Source of the DNA: Pseudocalidococcus azoricus BACA0444
GTDB taxonomy: Bacteria > Cyanobacteriota > Cyanobacteriia > Thermosynechococcales > Thermosynechococcaceae
DNA length: 64,000 nucleotides
NCBI RefSeq assembly: GCF_031729055.1
Contig: NZ_JAVMIP010000001.1
Coordinates: forward strand, 310,001 to 374,000
Reading direction: 5' to 3'
In this document: piece after piece, positions 27,495 through 37,819 of the stretch
Numbering within the stretch: the first letter of the stretch is position 1
Layout of the letters: each line of letters opens with the position of its first letter
Position numbers and translations under genes: made by a program
The notes under the pieces: model-generated
What the model was told of the DNA's origin: nothing
Seen by the model: the letters and a program-made list of their open reading frames with translations, nothing else
Databases searched by the model: none

Positions 27495-28448
27495 ATGCCA
27501 GAGGTCTTGACAATTCAACTCCCGACTGCGGCGGCTGCGGTAGCTTTAGCAGGTGAAAATCAGGGGAACTTAAAGCTATTGGCCGCTCAAACCGGAGCCA
27601 AGTGGGTTTTGCGCGGACAAGATTTGCTGATTTATGGAACTGAGCCTCAACAAACCCTCAGTCAGTCTCTGCTGCAATCCCTCAATCATCTTTGGCAGGA
27701 GGGTAAATTCATCACTCAGGTAGATATTCTTACCGCCCGCCAGGCCCTGGATACCCAACGCACAGAAGAACTCCGAGACCTACAAGCGGATGTGTTGGCC
27801 CGCACTAGACGGGGAGAGGTAATTCGGGCCAAGACCTTTCGACAACGGCAATATATTCAAGCGATTCGTGACCATACCCTCACCTTTGGCATTGGCCCGG
27901 CCGGTACAGGCAAAACCTTTCTGGCCACGGTCTTGGCGATTCAAGCCCTCCTCAGTAATGAATTTGAACGCTTAATCTTGACCCGGCCAGCGGTGGAAGC
28001 GGGAGAGAAGCTCGGTTTTCTACCCGGGGACTTGCAGCAAAAAATTGATCCCTACCTCCGCCCCCTCTATGATGCTCTCTATGAATTTGTTGAGCCGGAG
28101 AAAATTTCCAACCTGATGGAGCGGGGCGTGATTGAAGTGGCTCCCCTGGCCTATATGCGCGGTCGGACGTTGAACAATGCCTTCGTGATTCTGGATGAAG
28201 CGCAAAATACGACCCCAGCCCAAATGAAAATGGTTCTAACCCGGATTGGCTTTAACTCCAAGCTCGTGGTCACCGGCGATGTCACCCAGACAGACTTACC
28301 CCAACATCAACCCTCTGGCCTGGTGGTGGCGGAACAAATCCTCGGGCAAGTGGCTGAAATTGCGTTTTGCTATCTGACCAAGGGCGATATTATCCGGCAT
28401 CCCCTCGTGGAGAAAATCATTGCAGCCTATGAACGACACCAGGCCTAG
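27495..28448 (+). CDS. phoH: PhoH family ATPase
   Basis: A 317-residue protein with an N-terminal KH-like nucleic-acid-binding region (residues about 1-95) and a RecA-like ATPase. Walker A is GPAGTGKT (134-141), Walker B is FVILDEAQN, and the SKLVVTGDVTQTDLP block is the PhoH signature. PhoH proteins are thought to act as RNA helicases or cofactors in RNA processing, often next to YbeY. Here it follows rpsP-khpA-rpsU, and the next gene runs in the opposite direction. Confidence 0.92.
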   Translation: MPEVLTIQLPTAAAAVALAGENQGNLKLLAAQTGAKWVLRGQDLLIYGTEPQQTLSQSLLQSLNHLWQEGKFITQVDILTARQALDTQRTEELRDLQADVLARTRRGEVIRAKTFRQRQYIQAIRDHTLTFGIGPAGTGKTFLATVLAIQALLSNEFERLILTRPAVEAGEKLGFLPGDLQQKIDPYLRPLYDALYEFVEPEKISNLMERGVIEVAPLAYMRGRTLNNAFVILDEAQNTTPAQMKMVLTRIGFNSKLVVTGDVTQTDLPQHQPSGLVVAEQILGQVAEIAFCYLTKGDIIRHPLVEKIIAAYERHQA

Positions 28449-28453
28449 GCTGG

Positions 28454-30403
28454 CTACTGGGCAATGACGGCTTCAACATTACCAATGGCTTCTGGGCTGG
28501 GGGTTGGGGTTGGAGAGGCCAGATTTGGATTATTCAAATTTTCTACCTCTGGAGAAGAGTTTGCTGTCACCGCTGGTGTTCCTTCTGGGGGTGGAGAATT
28601 GGCATCCAAGCTAGGACTGGTGGCTGTTCCATTGGGGGGTGTAGGATTGGTCTCAGGGGCCGTAGCTTGCCGAGTCTGGGCATTCTGAACTAGGGGAGCG
28701 ATATTTTGGTGGTAATAGTCGGAGTCTTCGGGAACTGGCTGGCCATTCAAACGCACTTGTTGGGCTAGGGTAATGGCTTCGGGCCAGCGTTGTTGATCAA
28801 AGGCCTGCCGAGCCTGGGCCAGGGTGGCTTGATTGGCGGCAAATTCGGCGCGCCAACTGGCTAGAGCTGCTTGGGCAATCCCATGACTGGGGCTTTGGGC
28901 GGGGATAGCTTGGATGAAGGCCTGGGCCTGGTCGAGATTGCCACTTTGATAGGCCTGGTTAGCCTGGACAAGGAGGGCATCAGACCATAGTCCCAACAGT
29001 TCTTGAGCCGCAATATAGGCAGGGTCATCTTTAGGAATTGCAGCCAAAAGTTGCAGGGCCTGGGGGCGTTGACCGTCTTCATCTAGGGCTTTGGCGGGAT
29101 CTAGCCGACATTGAATCATCAAGGACTGGGCCTGGCCATAGAGCTTGTCAGTACTGGGGATCTGTTGGGCTAGTTTGAGACAGTCATCAAAGGCTCCGGT
29201 TCCCCGCCGTTGGTGGGCTTGGTCTAGGGCCGTTTGCGATTGGGAGGGTGTGGTGACAAAACCTACACCGCCAACCATGCCCGCAATGCCCGCCATGAGA
29301 GCCAAAATCATGCCCCCAAATATCAATATTTTTTGTGGCCCTGTCAGGGGTGGCAGTGTTAATTGGGCAGTGTCGCGCGTCGAGGTCTGCTCTTCAGTGG
29401 TATCTCCAGGTAACCAAGCATCAATGTTGGCCAGTTCAGTATCCGTCAGTAGTCCACCATGAACTGAAGTTGCTGGGGGGATATCTACCGTTGTTGTCAA
29501 AAGAACCGGTGGAGACTCTAGTAAGGCGACATTACTAGCTGTATTGGCGGCCAAGACTGCTACGCTGACCGGGGCATAGAAATCTGTTAGATGCAGCAGG
29601 CCCCGTAAAGCTTCACTGGCATTACTAAACCGTTCTTCTGGGAGCGGGTGGGCGAGTTTGCTAATGAAGGCTTCTAATTCAAAATTGGCTAAGGCCAGGG
29701 ATGACCAAATGACTTCTCCAGTTTCTTGATCGCGGGGTAAGGCGGCAATGGACATCCCCGTCAAGGCGCGTATCCCGAGATAGCCCACGGCCTGGACATC
29801 ACGCCCATAATCAGGAATCACTGTGCCATCGGCAGCTGCTGTATAGCCCGGTGTGGAAACAGCAATACTGACATGGACATCACCATCGGGGGCTGTAAAT
29901 TGAGTTTGCTCCTGTTTAACAGTGCCGAAATCAACTAAGACAATCCGGTTATCTCGATATCGCCGCACCAGATTTTCCGGCTTAACATCCCCATGAATTA
30001 CCCCTTGACTATGGGCAAAGCTGAGGATTTCGAGCACATTTTTGAGTAATTCTGTGGCCTGAGACTCGCTCCAGCGTTGATCAGTTTGAAACTCTTGATC
30101 AAGGGTATGCCCTTCGGCGTAGTCATGGACAATGAAGAAGCCCCCGTCCTGCTCAAAGTAACTGACTAGCTGTGGCATTTGATCATGATGACCCAACCGT
30201 CCTAATATCTCAGCCTGGCGTAGGAACAGTTGCCGGAGTTTTTTGAGAAATGCGGCGGTTGTACTCGCTGGTTTGAGGTACTTGATAATGCAGAGGGGAT
30301 TACTGGCCCGGCCAATATCTTTAGCCAAGTAGGTCTCTCCAAACCCCCCTGTGCCAAGAAGTTTGAGGATGTAATAGCGATCCTGGATGAGTTGATGAAT
30401 CAC
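28454..30403 (-). CDS. Serine/threonine protein kinase with transmembrane and repeat regions
   Basis: The 649-residue protein begins with a Hanks-type kinase domain (about 1-285): glycine loop LLGTGGFGETY, lysine 41, the catalytic loop GVIHGDVKPENL with aspartate 139, and DFG at 158-160. The HRD arginine is a glycine (HGD), a variant common in cyanobacterial PknC-like kinases. Residues about 350-378 are a membrane helix. The outer part contains TPR-like, alanine/glutamine-rich repeats and a proline/threonine-rich tail. The kinase domain should face the cytoplasm and the repeats the periplasm. Its substrate and signal are unknown. It converges with phoH, five bases away. Confidence 0.9.
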   Translation of the reverse strand: MIHQLIQDRYYILKLLGTGGFGETYLAKDIGRASNPLCIIKYLKPASTTAAFLKKLRQLFLRQAEILGRLGHHDQMPQLVSYFEQDGGFFIVHDYAEGHTLDQEFQTDQRWSESQATELLKNVLEILSFAHSQGVIHGDVKPENLVRRYRDNRIVLVDFGTVKQEQTQFTAPDGDVHVSIAVSTPGYTAAADGTVIPDYGRDVQAVGYLGIRALTGMSIAALPRDQETGEVIWSSLALANFELEAFISKLAHPLPEERFSNASEALRGLLHLTDFYAPVSVAVLAANTASNVALLESPPVLLTTTVDIPPATSVHGGLLTDTELANIDAWLPGDTTEEQTSTRDTAQLTLPPLTGPQKILIFGGMILALMAGIAGMVGGVGFVTTPSQSQTALDQAHQRRGTGAFDDCLKLAQQIPSTDKLYGQAQSLMIQCRLDPAKALDEDGQRPQALQLLAAIPKDDPAYIAAQELLGLWSDALLVQANQAYQSGNLDQAQAFIQAIPAQSPSHGIAQAALASWRAEFAANQATLAQARQAFDQQRWPEAITLAQQVRLNGQPVPEDSDYYHQNIAPLVQNAQTRQATAPETNPTPPNGTATSPSLDANSPPPEGTPAVTANSSPEVENLNNPNLASPTPTPSPEAIGNVEAVIAQ

Positions 30404-30556
30404 AACACGATGCAGGCCATTGGGTTACGGTTGATTACTTAGCAAACCTAGGGAATAGACTCAGTTGAATAATCAAGACCGAGTGCAAAACCCATTACCA
30501 TTAAGAATAATTTTTATTACAAAAAACGATGTTAACTTCGCTACATTTCTAAACTT

Positions 30557-31504
30557 TTAAGTCAGAACTAATTCCCCAATCACCTCGAGGCGGGTAAAGC
30601 GGGTGATATTCAAAAAAGTTTCCGCTAAGGTTTCCGCAATAGCCGGGGTAATCCAGCCCATTTGCCGTAGCAGATGAATGGCCACTGCATACTTCGCTCG
30701 TTTGGCTCCATCGGTAATTTTGATTGCCAGGCCCATGCCTTCCCCAATCCGTCCGATGCATTGAATCCCTTCTGCCCCTGTTTTGCTGACCAGTTCCCCT
30801 TGGGTGAGACGCATCAGTTCCGTATCAAATTGGCCATCCCCCGCCACCATGATCGGATGGTGAGTCATGGCCCGAATCACCCGCTCCATGGCCCAGTCTT
30901 CCCCAGAGGTGAGTTGAGCATAGAGAGTGGCCATGTCCGCCAGTTGCATGAAGTAGGTGGGGGCCCCGCAGTCATCATGGGCATAGATAAATTCCACCGC
31001 AGGCATCCGTAACAGTTCCGCCACTTTGGCCAAAATTAACTCTTGGACGGGGTGCTGCCGATTCAAGTAGGTGTTGAGGGGCCAGTTCCGTTGTTGACAG
31101 ACCGCCAGCATTCCAGCGTGTTTCCCAGAACAGTTGTGGGCTAAGGGGCCTTGTTGACCAGCAGGTGTGGGACATTGGAGATTTGTCGGGTCAACATCAG
31201 ATCGCCAGAGAATATTAAATACTTGCCGTAATTGTTCGACTGTGCCCCGATGGGAACTGCAAATCACTGCCAGATCCCGATCACTGAGATCAAAACGCTC
31301 AAGGGTACCACTGGTGGTAATAGCCAAGGCCTGGAAAGGTTTGAGGGAAGAACGAATAAACGCCGCTGTTTCCGCATCTCCAGCTAGGGAAAGAATCCGT
31401 CCCCGTTGATCACAGACGACGGCATGACCTCGATGGACAGATTCAACGATACCTTCGCGCAGGAGACGAATTTCAAAGTCAGGGGCCTGGGTACGTTTGG
31501 ACAT
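30557..31504 (-). CDS. Asparaginase (Rhizobium-type)
   Basis: The product from the ATG at 31504 is 315 residues (MSKRTQAPDF). It matches the asparaginase family exemplified by the thermolabile enzyme of Rhizobium etli, different from the E. coli-type: SLKPFQALAITTSG, CSSHRG, the HNCSGKHAGMLAVC block, DDCGAPTYFM and SKTGAEGIQCIG are conserved. It hydrolyses L-asparagine to aspartate and ammonia. No signal peptide is seen, so it is cytoplasmic. The frame opens eight codons earlier, but the ATG chosen gives the family start. Confidence 0.88.
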   Translation of the reverse strand: MSKRTQAPDFEIRLLREGIVESVHRGHAVVCDQRGRILSLAGDAETAAFIRSSLKPFQALAITTSGTLERFDLSDRDLAVICSSHRGTVEQLRQVFNILWRSDVDPTNLQCPTPAGQQGPLAHNCSGKHAGMLAVCQQRNWPLNTYLNRQHPVQELILAKVAELLRMPAVEFIYAHDDCGAPTYFMQLADMATLYAQLTSGEDWAMERVIRAMTHHPIMVAGDGQFDTELMRLTQGELVSKTGAEGIQCIGRIGEGMGLAIKITDGAKRAKYAVAIHLLRQMGWITPAIAETLAETFLNITRFTRLEVIGELVLT

Positions 31505-31766
31505 AGATTTTCTGGCAACTTTTTGCACTCTAGCATTTTGACATTTTGAGTTTTACATAGGAAATAGAGTTTTCAAGGTGGGGCCAAGCTAAATCGTCAA
31601 ATCTACCGCTGAGGACTGAAGACTAAACAAGTTTAGGGGCGTGAACGACTCCTGAAACAGTCAGGGAACCCATGCCCTAATCCTGAAAAAACCTTGGAGA
31701 ATCCCCAGGCCTGGAGTAGAATCTAGGCCAATTAAGCTCACCCCATCACTCGTTTGCGCTGCTTCT

Positions 31767-32741
31767 ATGGATAGTCCGTCCGCCGATCTCCACCCAGGCC
31801 AGGCCAAGCGACCCGTTGTTGAAATTAAGCAACTGCGTAAAACCTATCGGACTGGATTTTGGCTCCAACAGAAAATTACACCCATGAAGGGCTATGACCT
31901 GACCATCTATGAGGGGGAAACCTTTGGCTTACTGGGCCCCAATGGCGCAGGCAAAACGACACTCCTGAAAACACTTCTGGGCCTGGTGCGTCCGACAGCC
32001 GGAACTGGCTCGATTCTCGGGCATCCCATCGGTGACAGACGGATGAAAGAAACCATTGGCTATCTACCGGAAAATCCCTACTTTTATGACTATTTGACGG
32101 GCTGGGAATTTTTAGAATTTACGGCTGGGCTATTTCGGATTCCCCGCGCGATTCAAAAACAACGGATTCCAGTACTCCTGGAAATGGTTGGTTTATCGGT
32201 CAAAGATACCCGCAAAAAACAAATGCGCCGCTATTCCAAAGGGATGCTTCAACGGGTTGGCATGGCCCAGGCCCTGATCAACGACCCAGAACTGGTGTTC
32301 TTAGATGAACCGATGTCCGGCTTAGACCCCCTCGGTCGGTATCAGATTCGGGAAATTATCCTCTCCCTTAAGAAACAAGGCAAAACCATCTTTTTTAACA
32401 GTCATGTTCTCTCGGATGTGGAAGCCATTTGTGATCGAGTGGGGATTCTCCACCAGGGTGAACTGATCTGTGAAGGGGGGATTGATCAACTGCTGGGCAG
32501 CACAAATACTTATCATGTCGAGGGTCGGGGCGGTCACATTGAAGGAATGCAGGAGTGGCTAAAACAGTTGGAAGTCCAAGGAGATCGCTGGCAGGGAATC
32601 ATCCAGGGATCCCCAGAGCGGTTTTTAACCATCGTCAAAGAGATGGGTGGGCAAGTGCTGAGTTTGAAATTAGGGCGACCCTCTTTAGAAGAATTTTTTG
32701 TCGATCAACTGCGCCAACGGGGCCTGGTGATTGGAGCCTAG
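31767..32741 (+). CDS. ABC transporter ATP-binding protein (ABC-2 exporter type)
   Basis: The 324-residue ATPase has Walker A GPNGAGKTT, signature YSKGMLQR and Walker B LVFLDEPMSGLDPLGR, followed by an H-loop in FFNSHVLSDVEAICDRVG. The C-terminal 90 residues resemble the DUF4162-like extension of multidrug and polysaccharide-type exporters (CcmA/NatA group). No permease gene is adjacent: clpC follows. It may pair with a membrane subunit encoded elsewhere. The ATG at 31767 was kept, although the family match begins only at VVEIKQLRKTY (about residue 18). Confidence 0.87.
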   Translation: MDSPSADLHPGQAKRPVVEIKQLRKTYRTGFWLQQKITPMKGYDLTIYEGETFGLLGPNGAGKTTLLKTLLGLVRPTAGTGSILGHPIGDRRMKETIGYLPENPYFYDYLTGWEFLEFTAGLFRIPRAIQKQRIPVLLEMVGLSVKDTRKKQMRRYSKGMLQRVGMAQALINDPELVFLDEPMSGLDPLGRYQIREIILSLKKQGKTIFFNSHVLSDVEAICDRVGILHQGELICEGGIDQLLGSTNTYHVEGRGGHIEGMQEWLKQLEVQGDRWQGIIQGSPERFLTIVKEMGGQVLSLKLGRPSLEEFFVDQLRQRGLVIGA

Positions 32742-32920
32742 GGAATTAACACTAATAAGCAACTTAAAAATAATTTAGGCGTAAAAACCGAACCCCAATC
32801 CCCTCCCCCAAACTTAAGCCAGAACACTAGAGTAGTTGTAGGTTTGCATACAACTTAGCACCTAAAATCCCGTGTTAAGATTGTCTCTACCAGCACGCAG
32901 CAACCATTTGGGGTAAGGTC

Positions 32921-35395
32921 ATGTTTGAACGGTTTACAGAAAAAGCCATCAAGGTGATTATGCTGGCGCAAGAGGAAGCCCGGCGATTGGGTCACAACTT
33001 TGTTGGCACAGAACAAATCCTCCTCGGTCTGATTGGCGAGGGAACAGGGGTTGCTGCCAAAGTCCTTAAATCTATGGGAGTCAATCTCAAAGATGCCCGG
33101 ATTGAAGTCGAAAAAATCATTGGTCGGGGATCAGGCTTTGTGGCAGTGGAAATTCCCTTTACCCCTCGGGCCAAACGAGTTTTAGAACTGTCCTTAGAAG
33201 AAGCTCGCCAACTGGGACACAACTACATTGGCACAGAGCATTTACTCCTGGGCCTAATCCGCGAAGGAGAGGGAGTGGCGGCCCGTGTCCTCGAAAACTT
33301 GGGGGTTGACCTCTCGAAAGTACGGACACAAGTGATTCGGATGCTGGGTGAAACAGCCGAGGTTGCTGCCGGTTCCAGTTCAGGACGGACAAAAACTCCC
33401 ACCTTGGATGAATTTGGCTCTAACCTAACCCAGATGGCCATTGACGGTAAATTAGACCCCGTTGTCGGCCGACAAAAAGAAATTGAGCGGGTGATCCAAA
33501 TTCTAGGGCGGCGGACTAAAAATAACCCTGTTCTGATTGGTGAACCTGGGGTGGGTAAAACCGCTATTGCCGAGGGCCTGGCCCAGCGAATTGCCAACAA
33601 TGATATTCCTGATATTCTCCAAGAGAAACGCGTCGTCACCTTGGACATTGGTTTACTGGTTGCCGGAACGAAGTATCGGGGGGAATTTGAAGAGCGTCTG
33701 AAAAAGATCATGGACGAAATTCGCCAGGCCTCCAATGTGATTCTGGTCATTGATGAAGTCCATACTCTGATTGGAGCCGGGGCGGCCGAGGGGGCCATTG
33801 ATGCCGCCAACATTCTCAAGCCGGCCTTAGCTCGGGGTGAACTCCAATGTATCGGTGCCACCACTCTTGATGAATACCGTAAACACATCGAACGAGATGC
33901 CGCCCTTGAACGCCGTTTCCAACCGGTGATGGTCGGTGAACCCTCGGTGGAAGAAACCATTGAAATTCTCTATGGCCTGCGAGAGCGGTACGAAAAACAC
34001 CACAAACTGAAAATTTTGGATGAGTCCTTGGAGGCGGCGGCCAAGTTGGCGGATCGCTATATCTCGGATCGCTATTTGCCCGATAAAGCCATTGACTTGG
34101 TTGATGAAGCGGGTTCGCGGGTGCGGTTAATTAACTCCCAATTGCCCCCCGCTGCCAAAGAGTTGGATAAAGAACTGCGGCAAGTCCTGAAGGATAAGGA
34201 TGATGCCGTCCGGGCCCAAGATTTTGATAAGGCCGGGGAACTGCGGGATAAGGAAATGGATCTCAAGGCCCAAATCCGCAATATTTCCCAACAGAAAAAG
34301 TCGGAAACCACCACAGATGAAGATAAATCCCCAGTCGTCACCGAAGAAGACATTGCCCATATTGTTTCCTCTTGGACGGGTGTGCCGCTGAGCAAGCTAA
34401 CCGAAACCGAATCGGAAAAACTGCTCCACATGGAAGATACCCTCCATCAACGGGTGATTGGTCAGGATGAGGCGGTGAAAGCAATTTCTCGGGCGATTCG
34501 CCGGGCCCGGGTTGGCCTGAAAAATCCCAATCGTCCCATTGCTAGCTTTATTTTCTCAGGCCCGACAGGGGTGGGTAAAACCGAGTTAACCAAAGCCTTG
34601 GCTGCCTACTTCTTTGGCTCTGAGGACGCGATGATCCGGTTGGATATGTCGGAGTTTATGGAACGGCATACGGTTTCTAAACTGATTGGTTCTCCCCCTG
34701 GCTATGTGGGCTATAACGAGGGCGGCCAGTTAACGGAAGCGGTGCGGCGACGGCCCTACACCGTTGTGCTGTTTGATGAGATCGAAAAGGCTCACCCCGA
34801 TGTCTTTAACCTCTTGCTCCAAATCCTGGAGGATGGGCGGTTAACGGATTCCAAAGGGCGGACGGTGGACTTCAAAAATACCCTCTTGATCATGACCTCC
34901 AACATTGGTTCAAAGGTGATTGAGAAAGGGGCTGGGGGCCTGGGCTTTGAGTTTGCCAGTGATAACCCGGCCGAGTCTCAGTACAATCGTATCCGTTCCT
35001 TGGTGAATGAAGAACTGAAGCAATACTTCCGCCCTGAGTTTCTCAACCGCTTGGATGAAATTATCGTCTTCCGGCAACTCACCAAAGACGAGGTCAAGGA
35101 AATTGCCGATATTCTCCTCAGGGAAGTCTTTACTCGTTTGACGGAGCGCAATATCACCTTGACGGTTACAGATCGGTTCAAAGAACGGCTGATTGATGAA
35201 GGATATAACCCTAGCTATGGGGCGCGACCGTTACGCCGGGCCATTATGCGCTTATTGGAAGATAGTTTGGCTGAGGAACTGCTCACCGGCCGGATGACGG
35301 AGGGGGCTACAGCCGTTGTGGATGTGGATGAGTCGGGCCAAGTTAAGGTGCTGATTACGCCCCCCCAACGGGAACTAGTCTCGGCGGCTGAGTAG
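32921..35395 (+). CDS. clpC: ATP-dependent Clp protease ATPase subunit ClpC
   Basis: ClpC is an AAA+ unfoldase that feeds substrates to ClpP; in cyanobacteria it is essential. The 824-residue protein shows two N-terminal Clp_N repeats (starting [26 protein letters not shown]), a first ATPase domain with GEPGVGKTA, a UVR/M-domain coiled coil around residues 420-455 ([24 protein letters not shown]), and a second ATPase domain with GPTGVGKTE. The C-terminal region contains [19 protein letters not shown]. Length and order are typical. It is a single-gene unit with about 180 bases of upstream DNA. Confidence 0.97.
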   Translation: MFERFTEKAIKVIMLAQEEARRLGHNFVGTEQILLGLIGEGTGVAAKVLKSMGVNLKDARIEVEKIIGRGSGFVAVEIPFTPRAKRVLELSLEEARQLGHNYIGTEHLLLGLIREGEGVAARVLENLGVDLSKVRTQVIRMLGETAEVAAGSSSGRTKTPTLDEFGSNLTQMAIDGKLDPVVGRQKEIERVIQILGRRTKNNPVLIGEPGVGKTAIAEGLAQRIANNDIPDILQEKRVVTLDIGLLVAGTKYRGEFEERLKKIMDEIRQASNVILVIDEVHTLIGAGAAEGAIDAANILKPALARGELQCIGATTLDEYRKHIERDAALERRFQPVMVGEPSVEETIEILYGLRERYEKHHKLKILDESLEAAAKLADRYISDRYLPDKAIDLVDEAGSRVRLINSQLPPAAKELDKELRQVLKDKDDAVRAQDFDKAGELRDKEMDLKAQIRNISQQKKSETTTDEDKSPVVTEEDIAHIVSSWTGVPLSKLTETESEKLLHMEDTLHQRVIGQDEAVKAISRAIRRARVGLKNPNRPIASFIFSGPTGVGKTELTKALAAYFFGSEDAMIRLDMSEFMERHTVSKLIGSPPGYVGYNEGGQLTEAVRRRPYTVVLFDEIEKAHPDVFNLLLQILEDGRLTDSKGRTVDFKNTLLIMTSNIGSKVIEKGAGGLGFEFASDNPAESQYNRIRSLVNEELKQYFRPEFLNRLDEIIVFRQLTKDEVKEIADILLREVFTRLTERNITLTVTDRFKERLIDEGYNPSYGARPLRRAIMRLLEDSLAEELLTGRMTEGATAVVDVDESGQVKVLITPPQRELVSAAE

Positions 35396-35649
35396 GTCGG
35401 TTCTGAGTAGTTTGTGTTCCCTGTCTTTTGCCTTCCTGCCTCCTCAATCTTGCTGTTACTGCCTTGTTGATCAAGCTGATGCCCTTAGGTTTGTGAATCC
35501 GGGAGTATGCTTTTGGGCTACCCCGATCAGGCTGACAGCAACAGAATAGTGTGAAATAATTCTGCCAGAGTTGAAACCTAAGGAAAAAACAGGCTAAGGT
35601 AAGCGGCAATTAGGCATTGGCACAGTCTGGCCTGCCAAAGGACTAAAGT

Positions 35650-37371
35650 GTGACTGAGATTATTGAGGCAGAGTTAGTCGTTGATTATCCTCCGACTCCC
35701 AGTTGGCGAATTGTCCGTCCCTTAGGTAGCTATCAATTATTTGGCTTGGCCTGGGTGAATGATGATTCAGCTTGGCTGCGACAATTGTCACGTTTGCCCT
35801 ATTCGGCTGCAACCCATGGCGCGACCCTCCTGGCCTTGGATCGGATCCGGGGCTATTTACTCCTGATTAATCCTGAGAATGACCATGCCGAAATCCTCAA
35901 TCCCTACCATGCCGAAGACTTTTTAGATGCTCAGGGGCTTTGTCTGTGGCAGGAAACTCTCTGGTTTTGCCGAGACGAAAGCGTTTATGTCTGCCAACTG
36001 CCCGACTTTACGCCCCAAGTTTTTACCCGCTTGACATACCCAGTTCATGGAGTAACGGTGGATGCGAATGGGGTTTATGTTACTTGTCAAAAATCCGGCT
36101 ATATTCACCAACTGGCCCACACCACAGGGGATTTGATTCGGAAAATTCCGCAACCGGGGATTGGGCCGGAAAATCTCACCTTGGCTAACAACTGCCTTTG
36201 GGTCTGTGACCGATTGGAGCAAACCGTCTATCAACTTGATTTGGCCAAGGGCACAGTCAAAGCGGCGGCCTTAACCCCCTTTGCCAATCCAACTGCCATT
36301 AGCCTGGATCCGGAGGGCAAAATTTGGTTAACCTATGCGGGGGAAGAACCCTATTTACGGGACAATCCCAATAATCTAGATAATCCTTTAGAACTGGACT
36401 ATCGCGATTACACCTATATCCATCCCTTAGTGTTTCAGCCCCATGCTGCTGACCATTACACGCTCTCCAATGGCTATCTGGTTGAGATGTGTTATTTGGA
36501 GGAAGTTTCTCCTCTGGATGAGACCCAATTGGATAATTTGGAGTGGCGCATTTCCTTGCCGGTGAATACGCTCCGTCAGACCCTCATGAAGGCCGAACCC
36601 TTGGGAACTCCCTATCGAATTGAGCGAGTTGGTGATCAACAGGTGGCGGTGTTTCAGTTTCCCGAGTTACGATCCCCTGAGGCGCGGTTGTTTGGGTGGC
36701 GGGCCTGGGTTGAAGTGCGGGGGATTAAATATCATTTGACTCCTGATGATGTGCCTCAGGGCGAAACCTTACCGGCTGGATTTGCGGAAAAATATTTAGT
36801 TGATGATGATCAGTTGGCCATGGATCATCCCCTTGTCCAGGCCGCGGCAAAGGAGGCAATTGGCACCGAAACGAATGTTTTGCGGCAGATGCTAAAAATT
36901 CGTAATTACGTTTATGACCGTCTTTCCTATAGTTTGACACCGATGATTGATACCCCGGATGTGGTGTTAGAGCGGGGTGTGGGTTCCTGTGGGGAATATG
37001 TCGGAGTTTTACTAGCCTTGGCCCGCTTAAATGGGATTGCCTGTCGCACGGTCGGCCGCTACAAATGTCCCCCCTTTCCAGAGCAACAAGGAATTCCCCT
37101 CAATGCCATGTATAACCATGTCTGGTTGGAATTTTATATCCCAGGCCTGGGGTGGTTACCCATGGAGTCTAACCCGGATGATGTGGTGGAGCGGGGCCCC
37201 TATCCGACCCGGTTTTTTATGGGACTGCCCTGGTATCACATTGAAATGGGTAAAGGGATTCCCTTTGAAACTACAAATTATCGGGATAAGGGGGTGCGGA
37301 TTGGTAATCTGGCCCTCAATCATGTCCGCTTTACAATTTTGTCCGAGTTGCCCCCGCAGCCCACAATCTGA
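35650..37371 (+). CDS. Beta-propeller / transglutaminase-like domain protein
   Basis: The 573-residue product starts with GTG. Residues about 15-270 are strand-rich with repeated Asn/Gly turns (VHGVTVDANGVYVTCQKSG, NPTAISLDPEGKIWLTY) and look like a six-bladed NHL or SMP-30-type propeller. Residues about 400-530 are a transglutaminase-like fold with the nucleophile Cys447 in GSCGEYVGVLLALARLNG and His490 in NHVWLEFYIPGLGWLPM. The usual third residue, aspartate after the GW-x-P strand, seems to be replaced (MESNPDD). It is probably a cysteine-dependent hydrolase or cross-linker with a substrate-binding propeller. No signal peptide is seen. Confidence 0.8.
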   Translation: MTEIIEAELVVDYPPTPSWRIVRPLGSYQLFGLAWVNDDSAWLRQLSRLPYSAATHGATLLALDRIRGYLLLINPENDHAEILNPYHAEDFLDAQGLCLWQETLWFCRDESVYVCQLPDFTPQVFTRLTYPVHGVTVDANGVYVTCQKSGYIHQLAHTTGDLIRKIPQPGIGPENLTLANNCLWVCDRLEQTVYQLDLAKGTVKAAALTPFANPTAISLDPEGKIWLTYAGEEPYLRDNPNNLDNPLELDYRDYTYIHPLVFQPHAADHYTLSNGYLVEMCYLEEVSPLDETQLDNLEWRISLPVNTLRQTLMKAEPLGTPYRIERVGDQQVAVFQFPELRSPEARLFGWRAWVEVRGIKYHLTPDDVPQGETLPAGFAEKYLVDDDQLAMDHPLVQAAAKEAIGTETNVLRQMLKIRNYVYDRLSYSLTPMIDTPDVVLERGVGSCGEYVGVLLALARLNGIACRTVGRYKCPPFPEQQGIPLNAMYNHVWLEFYIPGLGWLPMESNPDDVVERGPYPTRFFMGLPWYHIEMGKGIPFETTNYRDKGVRIGNLALNHVRFTILSELPPQPTI

Positions 37372-37819
37372 TCCGCAAAAGCTAAGTTAAGTCTAGAAGT
37401 CAGGTGAATTGTTTTTAAGCCATCCCAAACCTGTTCAAGTCTTGTGGCGGACTAAGGAGTATCCAGCAACGGCCCTTGCCAGCTTGTGCTTATCTCACCC
37501 TAAATGAAGTACCGCCCTATCATGCCCCTCAACCCGATTACTGACCCAGAAGAGAGGATAAATTAGAGGGAGAAGCGGTTGTTCCGGGTTTTGTCATGGC
37601 AGGGGGTGGAGTTGTTTGAGGCGTGGGATTTTGGTGAAGATATGGATCAGGGCCTGAGTTCATAAAATCCCCTGAGAGTTAGCCGAGGAAATGGGTATTG
37701 ATTAAACAGTTCACCAAGAGCAATGTCAGGGAGCAATTTTCAGGCCCAGGGTTGCGTATTGCATCGGATTCTGTTTCTGTCTTGTCTAGTAGAGTAGAGA
37801 GAGAGTAGGAGACATCTGC
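37372..37819. other. 448-base intergenic region
   Basis: No convincing gene. On the minus strand, 37538-37663 could encode a 41-residue proline/threonine-rich peptide (MNSGPDPYLHQNPTPQTTPPPA...), which reads like the tail of a larger protein but has a stop codon directly upstream. No terminator-type hairpin or known RNA is recognised. The promoter of the response regulator gene at 37820 should lie near the 3' end of this gap. Confidence 0.3.

Noticed and set aside
37538..37663. 41-residue proline-rich gene on the minus strand
   Set aside because: A stop lies directly upstream, there is no clear ribosome-binding site, and the family is unknown; kept only as a note in the intergenic entry.
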